64,000 bases of DNA. Source: Nonlabens marinus S1-08. GTDB taxonomy: Bacteria > Bacteroidota > Bacteroidia > Flavobacteriales > Flavobacteriaceae. The translations under genes were made by a program, and so were the position numbers. The notes below the pieces were generated by a model that worked only from the letters and a program-made list of their open reading frames with translations, had not been told where the DNA came from and made no database searches. This document shows positions 26,806 to 35,764 of the stretch, piece after piece (position 1 is the first letter of the stretch; every line of letters starts with the position of its first letter). The stretch is taken from contig NZ_AP014548.1 in NCBI RefSeq assembly GCF_000831385.1, forward strand, positions 744,001 to 808,000. The letters are read 5' to 3'.

Positions 26806-27294
26806 TTATTGAGGTTTTGACGGCAAGTCCATTGCCGATTTCCTGGCAACACCTATAAATTTAGTATGATACGTTTTGCCGTTCCTAATAAACTTGACCA
26901 CCATCTCATCATCCTTTAATTTAAAAGGGAAATCCTTTCTTACAGTTGGCGCCTGATTCCCATATTCCTTTTTAGGATCTAGGTTCATGTTGGCATCTGG
27001 TGTGCTGTTGAAATCCGTTTTGAATCGGGCCACCAGATCATTCGTCGTTGAGTCAATCACCTCAATATCATCCGTAATCATTCCTTGAAAATAGATCCTA
27101 TCAATATTGTCGGCTTTGATATCCAGTCCAGGCATAAAAAGATTCACGCCACTACCAGAACCAGGAATACCACCAGTCCATGACTGTGCATATGGCTGTC
27201 GGCCATTTTCAAAAGGTCCAACCGTGCTATCGATTTTTTGAGAACAACAACTCGAGGTAAGAACGACAAAAGCAAATAAACTCAAGAATTTCAT
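26806..27294 (-). CDS. Small lipoprotein, conserved hypothetical
   Basis: 162 residues; signal peptide MKFLSLFAFVVLTSSCC with lipidation at Cys16 or 17. ENGRQPYAQSWTGGIPGSGSGVNLFMP, MITDDIEVIDSTTNDLVARF and RKDFPFKLKDDEMVVKFIRNGKTYHTKF form a beta-rich body. I recall similar proteins in Flavobacteriia but no function. It is divergent from rsmI and separated from the flippase gene by a hairpin. Confidence 0.6.
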   Translation of the reverse strand: MKFLSLFAFVVLTSSCCSQKIDSTVGPFENGRQPYAQSWTGGIPGSGSGVNLFMPGLDIKADNIDRIYFQGMITDDIEVIDSTTNDLVARFKTDFNSTPDANMNLDPKKEYGNQAPTVRKDFPFKLKDDEMVVKFIRNGKTYHTKFIGVARKSAMDLPSKPQ

Positions 27295-27355
27295 AGGGCA
27301 ATTTTTGTGATAGGATTCAACGACTGTGCCGTTCTATAAAGGTAGCGCATTCTCC

Positions 27356-27363
27356 TATCTTTG
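27356..27363 (+). promoter_or_regulatory. Candidate -7 element for rsmI
   Basis: TATCTTTG, 14 bases before the rsmI ATG (27378). No clear -33 element. Confidence 0.45.
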
Positions 27364-27377
27364 TATAAAACGCTCCC

Positions 27378-28052
27378 ATGAAACTTTATCTGGTCCCAAC
27401 GCCCATTGGTAACCTTGCAGACATGACCTATCGTGCGGTCGAGGTGTTGAACAGCGTAGACCTCATCCTTGCAGAGGATACTAGAACCAGCGGGAAATTA
27501 CTGAACCACTACGGCATCAAAACACCCATGTTGTCTTACCATATGCACAACGAGCACAAGATATCAGACAGCATAGTTTCTAGAATTCAAGGTGGAGAAA
27601 CCATGGCACTCATCACAGACGCTGGAACACCTGGAATAAGTGATCCTGGGTTTTTACTTTCGCGAAAGCTGATTGCCGCAAATCTAGAGCTCGAATCCTT
27701 GCCTGGTGCGACTGCCTTTGTTCCGGCACTGGTCTGTTCTGGCTTGCCCAGTGATAAATTTGTTTTTGAAGGGTTCCTACCCGTCAAAAAAGGACGTCAG
27801 ACCAGACTAAAAGAAATCGCCGAAGAAACCAGAACCATCATTTTCTATGAGTCACCGCACAAGCTCCTCAAAACCCTAACCGATTTCCAAACCCATTACG
27901 GCGCCGATCGACAGATCTCGGTTTCGAGAGAAATTACCAAAATGTTTGAAGAACACTACCGCGGCAGTGTTGTAGATGCGATTCAATACTTTACCGATAA
28001 CAAGCCTAGAGGTGAGTTTGTGGTAGTTTTAGGTGGGGCCGATTCTAAATAG
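27378..28052 (+). CDS. rsmI: 16S rRNA (cytidine-1402 2'-O)-methyltransferase
   Basis: SAM-dependent methylation of C1402 in the 16S rRNA decoding centre. LVPTPIGNLADMTYRAVEVL, LILAEDTRTSGKLLNHYGI, ALITDAGTPGISDPGF and LPGATAFVPALVCSGLPSDKFVFEGFLPVKKG are the conserved RsmI/tetrapyrrole methylase segments. At 224 residues it lacks the short C-terminal extension of longer homologues. The 3' end overlaps the convergent PhzF-like gene by eight bases. The 12-bp core of the dispersed palindrome (27657-27668) is read LLSRKL right after DPGF. Confidence 0.95.
   Translation: MKLYLVPTPIGNLADMTYRAVEVLNSVDLILAEDTRTSGKLLNHYGIKTPMLSYHMHNEHKISDSIVSRIQGGETMALITDAGTPGISDPGFLLSRKLIAANLELESLPGATAFVPALVCSGLPSDKFVFEGFLPVKKGRQTRLKEIAEETRTIIFYESPHKLLKTLTDFQTHYGADRQISVSREITKMFEEHYRGSVVDAIQYFTDNKPRGEFVVVLGGADSK
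27657..27668. repeat. Core of the dispersed palindrome (12 bp)
   Basis: CTTTCGCGAAAG with non-matching outer bases, in rsmI. Could be coincidence or a decayed copy. Confidence 0.5.
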
Positions 28053-28857
28053 TCATCTCACCTTTGAGAACAATTCTTGCATTACCAGTAATCAAAATCT
28101 GCTGATCATTCAAAACCTCAACCTCTAAAATCCCAGTTCTAGCCGAGCATTGAAAGGCACGCAATTTTGTTTTGCCGAATTTCTTACTCCAATAACCAGT
28201 CAAAAAAGTATGTGTCGCTCCAGTCACTGGATCCTCATCGCCGCCACTCCATGGCCAGAAATACCTGGACTCAAAATCTAAATCGGGTTGATTTGATTTT
28301 GCTGTGACAACAACTCCACTTATATCGTCAATGGAGGCTTTCATGACTGCAAAATCTGGTTTGAGATTTCTAAGCTCATTTGCATCTTCAAGCTCAATCA
28401 TCAATTCCAGATTCTCATGATTGTAGCCGCTGTTGTTGATTTTCTTGATTCCCATAGCGTCCAACAAAGATTTTGGTACTTCTCGATCTATTATGCCGTA
28501 GTTTGGGAATTTCAAACTGACTTTTTCTCCATTTCTTAATGCCCGTAGCTCCAAACCAGAACTGGTTTGGAATTTGATCTCGTTCAAATCAGCATCTTGC
28601 TGAAATAAGATCTTTGCACTTGCTAATGTCGCATGACCACATAGCGGAATTTCCATAATCGGAGAAAAATACCTAATGCTATAAGAATCGCCTTGATCTT
28701 GTACAAACGCCGTTTCTGAAAGATTGACTTCAACCGCGATGGATTGCATCAAATCATTGGACAAACTTTCATCCAACAAACAAACACCTGCTGGGTTTCC
28801 TTTAAACGGCTCTCTGGCGAACGAGTCCACCATAAAATAGGGAATTGGCTTAGTCAA
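28045..28857 (-). CDS. PhzF family isomerase-like protein
   Basis: 270 residues. FMVDSFAREPFKGNPAGVCLLDESL and VNLSETAFVQDQGDSYSIRYFSPIMEIPLCGHATLASAKIL contain the PhzF signature with catalytic Glu in SETAF and the CGHAT motif. GGDEDPVTGATHTFL is the second-domain signature. The family adopts a diaminopimelate-epimerase fold. The substrate of stand-alone members is generally unknown; no phenazine genes are present. It overlaps trhO upstream by eight bases. Confidence 0.88.
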   Translation of the reverse strand: MTKPIPYFMVDSFAREPFKGNPAGVCLLDESLSNDLMQSIAVEVNLSETAFVQDQGDSYSIRYFSPIMEIPLCGHATLASAKILFQQDADLNEIKFQTSSGLELRALRNGEKVSLKFPNYGIIDREVPKSLLDAMGIKKINNSGYNHENLELMIELEDANELRNLKPDFAVMKASIDDISGVVVTAKSNQPDLDFESRYFWPWSGGDEDPVTGATHTFLTGYWSKKFGKTKLRAFQCSARTGILEVEVLNDQQILITGNARIVLKGEMTI

Positions 28858-29893
28858 CTTTATGCTCTTTAAATTTCAACTTCTCAGACCTTCCCTTTTT
28901 GAAAATATTGTTGCTGTTGTATTTACCAGCGCGCAATGCCTTTTGCTCTTCGTAGGGCAATTGAATGATCTCATGACATTCTGTGCTGCAGGTGTTCTCG
29001 TATCTGGATTTGCAATCTTCGCACTGGATAAATAGCAAATGACAAGCTTCATTGGCACAATTGGTATGCGTGTCACAAGGATTACCGCATTGATGGCAAT
29101 TTGAAATGACCTCATCACTTATCTTCTCAGAAAGTCTGTGATCAAAAACAAAATTCTTCCCACGGAATTTGTTTTCCAATCCTTGCTCGGTTACCTGACG
29201 GTGATACTCAATGATTCCACCTTCCAGCTGATACACGTCTTCAAAACCTCGATGCTTGTAATAAGCACTCGCTTTCTCACAACGTATGCCGCCGGTACAA
29301 TACATAACCAGCTTCTTATCTTTTTTATGCTCTTTGATTTCTTCCTCGATAATGTCTAGACTATCTCTAAAGGTATCCACATCTGGAGTCCAGGCATTTT
29401 CAAAATGCCCTATCTCACTCTCGTAATGATTGCGCATGTCCACCAGAATAGTATCTGGATCTGCGATGAGTTCATTGAATTTTGTAGCGTCGACGTGAAC
29501 ACCTTTATTGGTAACGTCAAAGGTCTCATCTTCCAATCCGTCAGCAACGATCTTGTTGCGCACCTTAACTTTAAGCTTTAAGAAACTCTCATTATCATGC
29601 TCGCGGGCAATGTTCAAACGAACATTTTCTAAGAAGTAAATTCCATCGAGGAACTCCTTGAATTCGTCAAATCGGTCGGCAGGAATGGAAAGCTGCGCAT
29701 TAATACCCTCATGGGCGACGTAAATACGCCCAAGAACTTCTTGCGTATCAAACGCTACAAATAAATGGTTTCTAAATAATTGTGGATTCCCTATGCGGGC
29801 ATACTGATAGAAAGAAATGGTGAGTCGCTCCTTGCCGGCCTCACGTATCAATTCGCGTCTTTCTTCAGCACTTAATTTGTTATACAGTTGCAT
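28850..29893 (-). CDS. trhO: tRNA uridine(34) hydroxylase (rhodanese family, YceA-like)
   Basis: Forms 5-hydroxyuridine at tRNA position 34. The N-terminal ferredoxin-like domain is followed by a rhodanese domain with YCTGGIRCEKASAYYKHRGFEDVYQLEGGI, whose CTGGIRCE loop carries the active Cys. The tail has several Cys pairs (CHQCGNPCDTHTNCANEACHLLFIQCEDC), consistent with a zinc site. MQLYNKLSAEERRELIREAG at 29893 is the preferred start (347 residues). This tRNA role is known for E. coli YceA/TrhO; transfer here is by homology. Confidence 0.9.
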   Translation of the reverse strand: MQLYNKLSAEERRELIREAGKERLTISFYQYARIGNPQLFRNHLFVAFDTQEVLGRIYVAHEGINAQLSIPADRFDEFKEFLDGIYFLENVRLNIAREHDNESFLKLKVKVRNKIVADGLEDETFDVTNKGVHVDATKFNELIADPDTILVDMRNHYESEIGHFENAWTPDVDTFRDSLDIIEEEIKEHKKDKKLVMYCTGGIRCEKASAYYKHRGFEDVYQLEGGIIEYHRQVTEQGLENKFRGKNFVFDHRLSEKISDEVISNCHQCGNPCDTHTNCANEACHLLFIQCEDCKSRYENTCSTECHEIIQLPYEEQKALRAGKYNSNNIFKKGRSEKLKFKEHKVD

Positions 29894-30227
29894 GCTATAA
29901 ACAGTCTTGTGTTGAATGTGCAAAGGTAAAAATAGTATTTAGATCGCTATGCTTTTAGTAGTTAGATCTTAGACGGGAAAGATTTGCGTTAGGGATTGCA
30001 GTGTAAATCCTTTTGAAGCTTTTTCTGCTTCAAAAGATTGTAGCGTAAAGCCCGACCACAATCTTGAGCATTAGCGAGAGTTTGTGGGAACGCCCGAATC
30101 ATTATCATAATCATATTTTTTCTCACTTTCGCGAAAGCTCAACATATTACTTTCAATAGTTAATAACCATTATGTTATGGTATTGGAAAAGGTAGCGTCA
30201 ACGCCTATTTTTGAGAAAAATTTGAAA
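29894..30227. other. Intergenic region upstream of recA (334 bp)
   Basis: No gene seen. It holds a hairpin with CTTTTGAAGC/GCTTCAAAAG arms (30010-30036). A second imperfect stem (CCACAATCT about 30056 pairing with AGTTTGTGG about 30080) is framed by GCCCGA and GGGAACGCCCG; it looks like a structured dispersed element. The 12-bp palindrome core lies at 30126-30137. No classical SOS box could be assigned; Bacteroidota often lack LexA control. Confidence 0.5.
30126..30137. repeat. Core of the dispersed palindrome (12 bp), upstream of recA
   Basis: CTTTCGCGAAAG, intergenic, about 90 bp before the recA start. Confidence 0.55.
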
Positions 30228-31241
30228 ATGGCAGACGATAAAGAAAAAGCAGCAAAGGAGAAAGCGCTCAAATTGACGCTGGACAAGCTGGATAAAGCAT
30301 ATGGTAAAGGAACGGTAATGAAGATGGGTGACCGTCAGGTGGTCGATGTAGAGGCAATTTCTACTGGATCGTTGGCACTCAATGCAGCCCTAGGTGTGGG
30401 TGGATATCCACGTGGTCGCGTGATTGAAATTTACGGACCAGAATCTTCTGGTAAAACAACACTGACCTTACACGCAATCGCAGAGGCTCAAAAAGCAGGC
30501 GGTATCGCCGCGTTTATTGATGCAGAGCATGCCTTTGATCGATTTTATGCAGAGAAACTAGGTGTAGATCTTGAAAACTTGATCATTTCCCAACCGGATC
30601 ATGGTGAGCAAGCATTGGAAATTACAGAGAACTTAATTCGTTCTGGAGCTATTGACATTATAGTCATTGACTCGGTTGCTGCACTGACGCCTAAGAGTGA
30701 AATCGAAGGTGAGATGGGTGATTCTAAAATGGGATTGCACGCTCGTTTGATGTCTCAAGCTTTGAGAAAATTGACAGGAACGATTTCTAAAACGAACTGT
30801 ACGGTGATTTTCATTAACCAATTGCGTGAAAAAATTGGTGTGATGTTCGGTAATCCAGAGACGACCACAGGTGGTAATGCTCTAAAGTTCTATGCGTCTG
30901 TACGTTTAGATATCAGAAGATCTACTCAAATTAAAGGCAGCGCTGGAGATGTTCAAGGAAACAAAACTAGAGTGAAAGTGGTGAAGAACAAAGTGGCACC
31001 ACCATTCCGCACAGCAGAATTTGACATTTTGTACGGTGAAGGAATTTCTAAAATAGGCGAAGTAATCGATCTAGGTGTGGAATATGAAATCATCAACAAG
31101 GCTGGGTCTTGGTTCTCTTATGAAGACACTAAGCTAGGTCAAGGCCGTGATTCCGTAAAAGCTATACTTCAAGACAATCCAGATTTAATGGATGAATTGG
31201 AACACAAAATCATGGCTTCTATTAAGGCATTGAATGTCTAA
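30228..31241 (+). CDS. recA: Recombinase RecA
   Basis: ATP-dependent strand-exchange protein. [21 protein letters not shown] is Walker [41 protein letters not shown] spans Walker B and loop L1. [37 protein letters not shown] covers loop L2 and the core. Start [16 protein letters not shown] at 30228 gives 337 residues; the 17 upstream in-frame codons from 30177 (TTATGGT context) are unlike RecA N-termini. A terminator follows. Confidence 0.98.
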   Translation: MADDKEKAAKEKALKLTLDKLDKAYGKGTVMKMGDRQVVDVEAISTGSLALNAALGVGGYPRGRVIEIYGPESSGKTTLTLHAIAEAQKAGGIAAFIDAEHAFDRFYAEKLGVDLENLIISQPDHGEQALEITENLIRSGAIDIIVIDSVAALTPKSEIEGEMGDSKMGLHARLMSQALRKLTGTISKTNCTVIFINQLREKIGVMFGNPETTTGGNALKFYASVRLDIRRSTQIKGSAGDVQGNKTRVKVVKNKVAPPFRTAEFDILYGEGISKIGEVIDLGVEYEIINKAGSWFSYEDTKLGQGRDSVKAILQDNPDLMDELEHKIMASIKALNV

Positions 31242-31263
31242 TTGAGCTTTTTAATTTTATAGT

Positions 31264-31297
31264 AAAAACCGTTTGGCGATGCTAGGCGGTTTTTTTG
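31264..31297 (+). terminator. Rho-independent terminator of recA
   Basis: AAAAACCG / CGGTTTTT stem with T7 run. Confidence 0.75.
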
Positions 31298-31356
31298 TTT
31301 ATTGACGCAACCTTTTGGAATTTAATGCATCTTATCATTGTAATAATTGATTGAAT

Positions 31357-31776
31357 ATGAAATGGAAATTAATTTTAATGCTGGGATTGGTGGCAGCCTC
31401 TTTTTCCTCTTGTGACATTGGAGAAAGCGAATTTGATACGAATATTCAGTATGAAATCGCTGCAGTCACAAATGTTGAAATGCCTGCGACTTTCAAATTT
31501 GGGGAGGTAAATGATATTGTGGTTCGATTTAACAACCCTTCCTCATGTCATTTTTTCTCAGGTTTTGATGTGCGACCCAATTTGAATCAGCGTGAAGTAA
31601 GGGTGATTTTAGAAAATAGGAATAGTGCAGAATGTGACCGCCTTGCAGTACCACAAGAAGAGACCTTAGCCTTTACAGCTACCAGTAACGGTAGTTATGT
31701 TTTTAAGTTTTTCTCTGGTCTGGATGCTAACGGTCAACCTGAGTATCTAGAATATACGGTAGATGTAGTAGAATAG
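31357..31776 (+). CDS. Small lipoprotein of unknown function
   Basis: 139 residues from MKWKLILMLGLVAASFSSC; Cys19 is the likely lipidation site. The mature part (EIAAVTNVEMPATFKFGEVNDIVVRFNNPSSCHFFSGFDV) resembles an immunoglobulin-like beta sandwich with a Cys pair. It is 13 bp upstream of the sigma-factor gene, so it may belong to the same transcript and be part of an envelope-sensing unit. No family identified. A TTG at 31351 would add two residues. Confidence 0.65.
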   Translation: MKWKLILMLGLVAASFSSCDIGESEFDTNIQYEIAAVTNVEMPATFKFGEVNDIVVRFNNPSSCHFFSGFDVRPNLNQREVRVILENRNSAECDRLAVPQEETLAFTATSNGSYVFKFFSGLDANGQPEYLEYTVDVVE

Positions 31777-31789
31777 GATACCTTTAAAT

Positions 31790-32335
31790 GTGGTTCAAGA
31801 ACAACTTATTCAGCAGTGCAAGAAGGGTGATCGTAAAGCTCAAAAAGAGCTTTACGATAGGTATTCTAATGCCTTGTTTGGATGTTGTTTGAAATATGCG
31901 CCTAATTACCAAGAAGCACAGGATGTGCTCCAAGATAGTTTTATAACCATCTTTAAAAAAGTAGGGCAGTTTAAAGGAGAAGGTTCTTTTGAAGGATGGT
32001 TAAAAAGAATAGCTATTAATACGGCTTTACAGCAATATAGAGGAAAGAAAGTGTATCAGCTAGAAGACCATAGTTTAATTGCTGATGAAGTGATGGAAGT
32101 AGAAGATGCAGATGCCCTAGGGATGCAGGATCTTTTAGAAATGATTCATCAACTACCTGACCGGTATAGACTGGTTTTTTCATTATACACTTTAGACGGT
32201 TACGGACACAAAGAGATAGCAGAAATGATGGAGATAAGCGAGGGAACTTCTAAGTCTAACCTATCGCGGGCACGGCAGAATTTGCAGCAAATGATTACAG
32301 AATGGCGAGAGAAGAACGCTTCAAACGCAGGGTAA
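31790..32335 (+). CDS. ECF-type RNA polymerase sigma factor
   Basis: 181 residues. Region 2: KELYDRYSNALFGCCLKYAPNYQEAQDVLQDSFITIFKKV and GWLKRIAINTALQQYR. Region 4: QLPDRYRLVFSLYTLDGYGHKEIAEMMEISEGTSKSNLSRARQNL, a clear helix-turn-helix. There is no region 1 or 3, so it is an extracytoplasmic-function sigma factor. The best start is GTG at 31790. It is directly followed by its presumed anti-sigma/barrel partner, with the stop and next ATG almost touching (TAACATGA). Confidence 0.92.
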   Translation: MVQEQLIQQCKKGDRKAQKELYDRYSNALFGCCLKYAPNYQEAQDVLQDSFITIFKKVGQFKGEGSFEGWLKRIAINTALQQYRGKKVYQLEDHSLIADEVMEVEDADALGMQDLLEMIHQLPDRYRLVFSLYTLDGYGHKEIAEMMEISEGTSKSNLSRARQNLQQMITEWREKNASNAG

Positions 32336-32336
32336 C

Positions 32337-33815
32337 ATGAAAGAAAAGAAAAACATAGACCGTATTTTCCAGGAGCGTTTCAAAGATTTTGAAGCGCCCG
32401 CGCCTTCTGGGGCGTGGGAAAATATTGAGTCTCAACTTGATGAAAACGACGCTCCTGTTGTTCTACCACTATGGTGGAAAATTGCGGGTGTAGCGGCGGT
32501 TGTTTTATTTATTTTCTCTGCAGTCCTTTGGAATTCTGATGATACTATTGCTAGTGAGAATTTTGTAGTGGAAGAGCCAAAAGAGGATGATGGTATAAAA
32601 GTCAATCCGGTCGATCGAGCAATCCCCAATTCTGATGCTATTGTGGCTGGTGAACCAGATAATACGATTGCTGATCAAGCTGAAAATAAAACTACGGATT
32701 CTAAAAAGGGAACTCGCAGCACCCGTACAAAGGCCAATGATAGAAATGACCGCTTGACCACGAATAGAAAAAAATCAGATGTCGAGGATGCAATCTATCC
32801 TTCAAGAACTGATTTTACTACAACCAATCCTTCAACAACAAGAGATAAAGAAAATAACGATCCTACTACCAATTCCTCTTCAAACCCATCACTTATTCAA
32901 GAAGGTCTAGCCAGCAGCCAAAGCACTAAACCTACAAATGCGGGAAAAGAAACTCATACTCCACAAGATGCCATCGCTGGTGTTTCTGAAAAGAATGACT
33001 CGCCCGAGACTATAAACACTTCAGAGACATCCCTAGAAGACATTGCCGCAGCTGGAAAAGAAGCGGCTACAAAGTTACCAGAAGAGGATCTGTTTAAGAA
33101 AAACTGGAGTGCCTCCACCATGGTCGCACCCGTCTACGCAAATACAATGGGGGGTTCTTCTATTAATAGCCAAGTATCCGATAATTCTAAAAATGCTGAA
33201 GTTAATTTGAGCTATGGTGTCGCAGTCGCTTATGAATTTGCGCCACGATGGAGTGTCAGGACAGGAGTGAATCAGGTGTCGATGAACTATAATACGCAAG
33301 ACATTAGCTATGGTTTGAATGCCCAAACACTTACCGTAAACAATACCACTGCTGCAGTAATGTATAATCCAGACGCCGTAAATAATCAAAGCACTTCCGC
33401 ATTTAATGACTCTTTTTCACAAGAACTGGTCAGTGCAGCGACTTTTTCCAGTTTTAAAGGGGAGCTCTCCCAGCAATTAGGGTATTTAGAAGTGCCGCTA
33501 GAAATAAAATATAGGTTAGTAGACAGCAAACTAGGCGTTAGTGTCCTGGGTGGTATGAGTGCCCTTTTCCTGACTGACAATGAAGTTGCGGTCACCAATG
33601 ATGGGCGTAAACTCTCTTTGGGCGAGGATAATAATTTTCAAGAGTTCAATCAAAGCGCCAACTTTGGCTTAGGGATTGACTATAGGTTTACGAATAAACT
33701 AGGTATCACAGTGGAGCCTACATTTAAATATCAATTGAATGCATTGCGCAACGATAGCGCAGATTTCAGACCTTATACGGTAGGCGTTTATACGGGTTTG
33801 ATGTATAGATTTTAA
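32337..33815 (+). CDS. Membrane protein: putative anti-sigma N-terminus, disordered linker and C-terminal outer-membrane beta-barrel-like domain
   Basis: 492 residues. Residues 1-40 (IDRIFQERFKDFEAPAPSGAWENIESQL) are a short cytoplasmic-type segment common to Bacteroidota partners of ECF sigma factors. One helix, WWKIAGVAAVVLFIFSAVLW (46-65), crosses the inner membrane. Residues 70-250 are Ser/Thr/Asn/Lys-rich and disordered. From 255 on, alternating strands (SYGVAVAYEFAPRWSVRTGVNQ, YLEVPLEIKYRLVDSKLGVSVLGG, YTVGVYTGLMYRF ending in Phe) match PorT/OMP_b-brl barrels. One chain thus appears to reach from cytoplasm to outer membrane. Adjacent to the sigma gene, it probably controls it. Confidence 0.75.
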   Translation: MKEKKNIDRIFQERFKDFEAPAPSGAWENIESQLDENDAPVVLPLWWKIAGVAAVVLFIFSAVLWNSDDTIASENFVVEEPKEDDGIKVNPVDRAIPNSDAIVAGEPDNTIADQAENKTTDSKKGTRSTRTKANDRNDRLTTNRKKSDVEDAIYPSRTDFTTTNPSTTRDKENNDPTTNSSSNPSLIQEGLASSQSTKPTNAGKETHTPQDAIAGVSEKNDSPETINTSETSLEDIAAAGKEAATKLPEEDLFKKNWSASTMVAPVYANTMGGSSINSQVSDNSKNAEVNLSYGVAVAYEFAPRWSVRTGVNQVSMNYNTQDISYGLNAQTLTVNNTTAAVMYNPDAVNNQSTSAFNDSFSQELVSAATFSSFKGELSQQLGYLEVPLEIKYRLVDSKLGVSVLGGMSALFLTDNEVAVTNDGRKLSLGEDNNFQEFNQSANFGLGIDYRFTNKLGITVEPTFKYQLNALRNDSADFRPYTVGVYTGLMYRF

Positions 33816-33909
33816 CCATAGGATCGCTGTCATTGCAGGCACTTATGGGAATATGAAAAAGAAGGTTGAGGTTGGTTAATCATTGAACTCAATTCATGCA
33901 ATGATCTAG

Positions 33910-33946
33910 AAAGCCGCTCTGTTGCTATGCAGGGCGGTTTTTATTT
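33910..33946 (+). terminator. Rho-independent terminator after the sigma/barrel genes
   Basis: Arms 33910-33921 and 33930-33941 pair with two wobbles, followed by a T-rich tail. It lies between convergent genes. Confidence 0.7.
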
Positions 33947-34685
33947 ACTTATTTTTTAATAGATCGTTGAGCATGATAGCTCTTACGCTTTCGCGAAAGC
34001 GAACTTTATCACCCGATAACTGCATGCCTTTAGTTTCTAGAATTTCATGAGTTTTGACACGCATGATTCCTGGAGATCCATGGAAAAAGGAAAAAGGAAA
34101 TCGCTTCTTGTTATCATAAAAACTCATGGGTACTACCGGTATCTGGTGCTCAATAGCCAGCCGGAAAGCTCCATCCTTAAAGTTATCCAATACTATCGAG
34201 CGATCTACAGGCACACCGCCCTCGGGAAAAATGCAAATACCCACACCAGAGGCTAATCTAGCGCTAGCGCTCTTAAAAACGGCTAGACGGCTATTCGCGT
34301 CCTTGCGGTCGACCAGTATACAAGTGCGCTTATAAAAGAAACCAAAAATGGGGATTTTTGCCAGTTCTGCCTTTCCTACAAACACAAAAGGGTTTCTTGC
34401 GACCATCAACATTAACATGATATCTGTCATACTCGTATGATTAGCCACCAGCATATAGCTGACACCTTTTTTCATCTGCGCGCCTCTATCAATGACTGGC
34501 CACCAAAACATGCCATAGATAACAATTACAGCCCACAATTGCGCCACCCTGAAAAATTGAGCATAGGTCTTTTCTGAAATGGTCAATACAAGAAGGACTG
34601 GAAACAAGAGGATAATAGGTGCCCCTAAAAGGAAGTAGAACCAGATCCTGTACAAAGGCATTAAAATAAATCGCATCCATTTCAT
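33945..34685 (-). CDS. plsC: 1-acyl-sn-glycerol-3-phosphate acyltransferase
   Basis: Adds the second acyl chain to lysophosphatidate at the inner membrane. VANHTSMTDIML is the HX4D catalytic motif, FVGKAELAKIPIFGFFYKRTCILVDR the second block, and CIFPEGGVPVDRS the FPEG motif. Two hydrophobic helices lie at the N-terminus. The start is placed at MKWMRFILMPLYR (34685); in-frame Mets up to 34724 remain possible. The palindrome copy 33986-34001 is near the C-terminus, read KVRFRESVRA. Confidence 0.9.
   Translation of the reverse strand: MKWMRFILMPLYRIWFYFLLGAPIILLFPVLLVLTISEKTYAQFFRVAQLWAVIVIYGMFWWPVIDRGAQMKKGVSYMLVANHTSMTDIMLMLMVARNPFVFVGKAELAKIPIFGFFYKRTCILVDRKDANSRLAVFKSASARLASGVGICIFPEGGVPVDRSIVLDNFKDGAFRLAIEHQIPVVPMSFYDNKKRFPFSFFHGSPGIMRVKTHEILETKGMQLSGDKVRFRESVRAIMLNDLLKNK
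33986..34001. repeat. Dispersed 16-bp palindrome, copy 8
   Basis: Exact core in plsC, read RFRES, 14 codons from the stop. Confidence 0.95.
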
Positions 34686-34737
34686 GAATGCCAAAAATAG
34701 CAGAATTAAAACAGCGCACAACACCTAGGGTCAGGTC

Positions 34738-34769
34738 TTGCGTTTTCAGGTGGTAAGGAATTACCTTTG
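34738..34769 (+). promoter_or_regulatory. Candidate promoter TTG-N21-TACCTTTG for trpS
   Basis: TTG at 34738-34740 and TACCTTTG at 34762-34769; the leader to the ATG at 34787 is under 20 bases. Confidence 0.55.
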
Positions 34770-34786
34770 CAGCTCAATAATTAGTC

Positions 34787-35755
34787 ATGTCTAGAGTACT
34801 TACTGGAATACAATCTACTGGAATACCTCACTTAGGAAACTTACTGGGTGCTATCCTGCCTGCCATTGAAATGTCGCAACAATCAGATAATGATTCTTTC
34901 CTATTTATAGCAGACCTACACTCCCTTACTCAAATCAAGGATGGTGAAACCTTAAGAGAAAACACCTATGCCACTGCTGCAACCTGGTTAGCTTGTGGTC
35001 TGGATACCACTCGTTCCACGTTTTACAGACAAAGCGATGTTCCCCAAGTAACGGAATTGAATTGGTACCTCAACTGTTTTTATCCCTATCAGCGATTGAC
35101 TTTGGCGCACAGTTTTAAAGATAAGTCTGACCGTTTGAGTGATGTGAATGCCGGATTATTCACCTATCCCATGTTGATGGCAGCAGATATCTTATTGTAC
35201 GATGCTGAAGTTGTTCCTGTAGGTAAAGATCAGTTACAACACCTTGAAATGGCTCGCGATGTCGCTGGTCGTTTTAATAATCAAATGGGAGATACCTTGA
35301 TTGAACCTGATGCTAGAATTCAAGAAGAAACCATGTATGTTCCTGGAACTGATGGTGAAAAAATGAGTAAATCAAGAGGGAATCTGATCAACATCTTTCT
35401 TCCAGAAAAACAACTGAAAAAGCAAGTCATGGCTATTGAAACAGATAGCACACCATTAGAAGAGCCTAAGGACCCTGATACTTGTAATGTGTTTGCCATA
35501 TATAAATTACTAGCCACTCCTGAGCAAGTCCTAGAAATGCGAGCCAATTATGAAGGAGGGAACTATGGTTATGGTCATGCAAAGAAAGCTTTGCTAGAAG
35601 TAATCCTGGTGAAATTTGCTAGCGCCAGAGAGCGATTCAATCACTTTATGTCTAACAAACATGAGATTGATGCGGCACTGGAAGAAGGTGCTGCTAAAGC
35701 CGCTCGCGTTGCGAATGAAGTTTTGAATAGAGTACGAGTGAAATTAGGATACTAA
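34787..35755 (+). CDS. trpS: Tryptophan--tRNA ligase
   Basis: Class I synthetase charging tRNA-Trp. TGIQSTGIPHLGNLLGAI carries the HIGH-type motif (PHLGN); AADILLYDAEVVPVGKDQLQHLEMARDVAGRFN binds tryptophan and adenylate; GEKMSKSRGN is the KMSKS loop. 322 residues, normal for the compact bacterial form. Single-gene unit with its own promoter; convergent with dprA, with only nine bases between stops. Confidence 0.97.
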   Translation: MSRVLTGIQSTGIPHLGNLLGAILPAIEMSQQSDNDSFLFIADLHSLTQIKDGETLRENTYATAATWLACGLDTTRSTFYRQSDVPQVTELNWYLNCFYPYQRLTLAHSFKDKSDRLSDVNAGLFTYPMLMAADILLYDAEVVPVGKDQLQHLEMARDVAGRFNNQMGDTLIEPDARIQEETMYVPGTDGEKMSKSRGNLINIFLPEKQLKKQVMAIETDSTPLEEPKDPDTCNVFAIYKLLATPEQVLEMRANYEGGNYGYGHAKKALLEVILVKFASARERFNHFMSNKHEIDAALEEGAAKAARVANEVLNRVRVKLGY

Positions 35756-35764
35756 AGTTCACGT

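Noticed and set aside
28045..28857. Phenazine biosynthesis
   Set aside because: PhzF-like proteins are widespread as single genes; no other phz gene is present.
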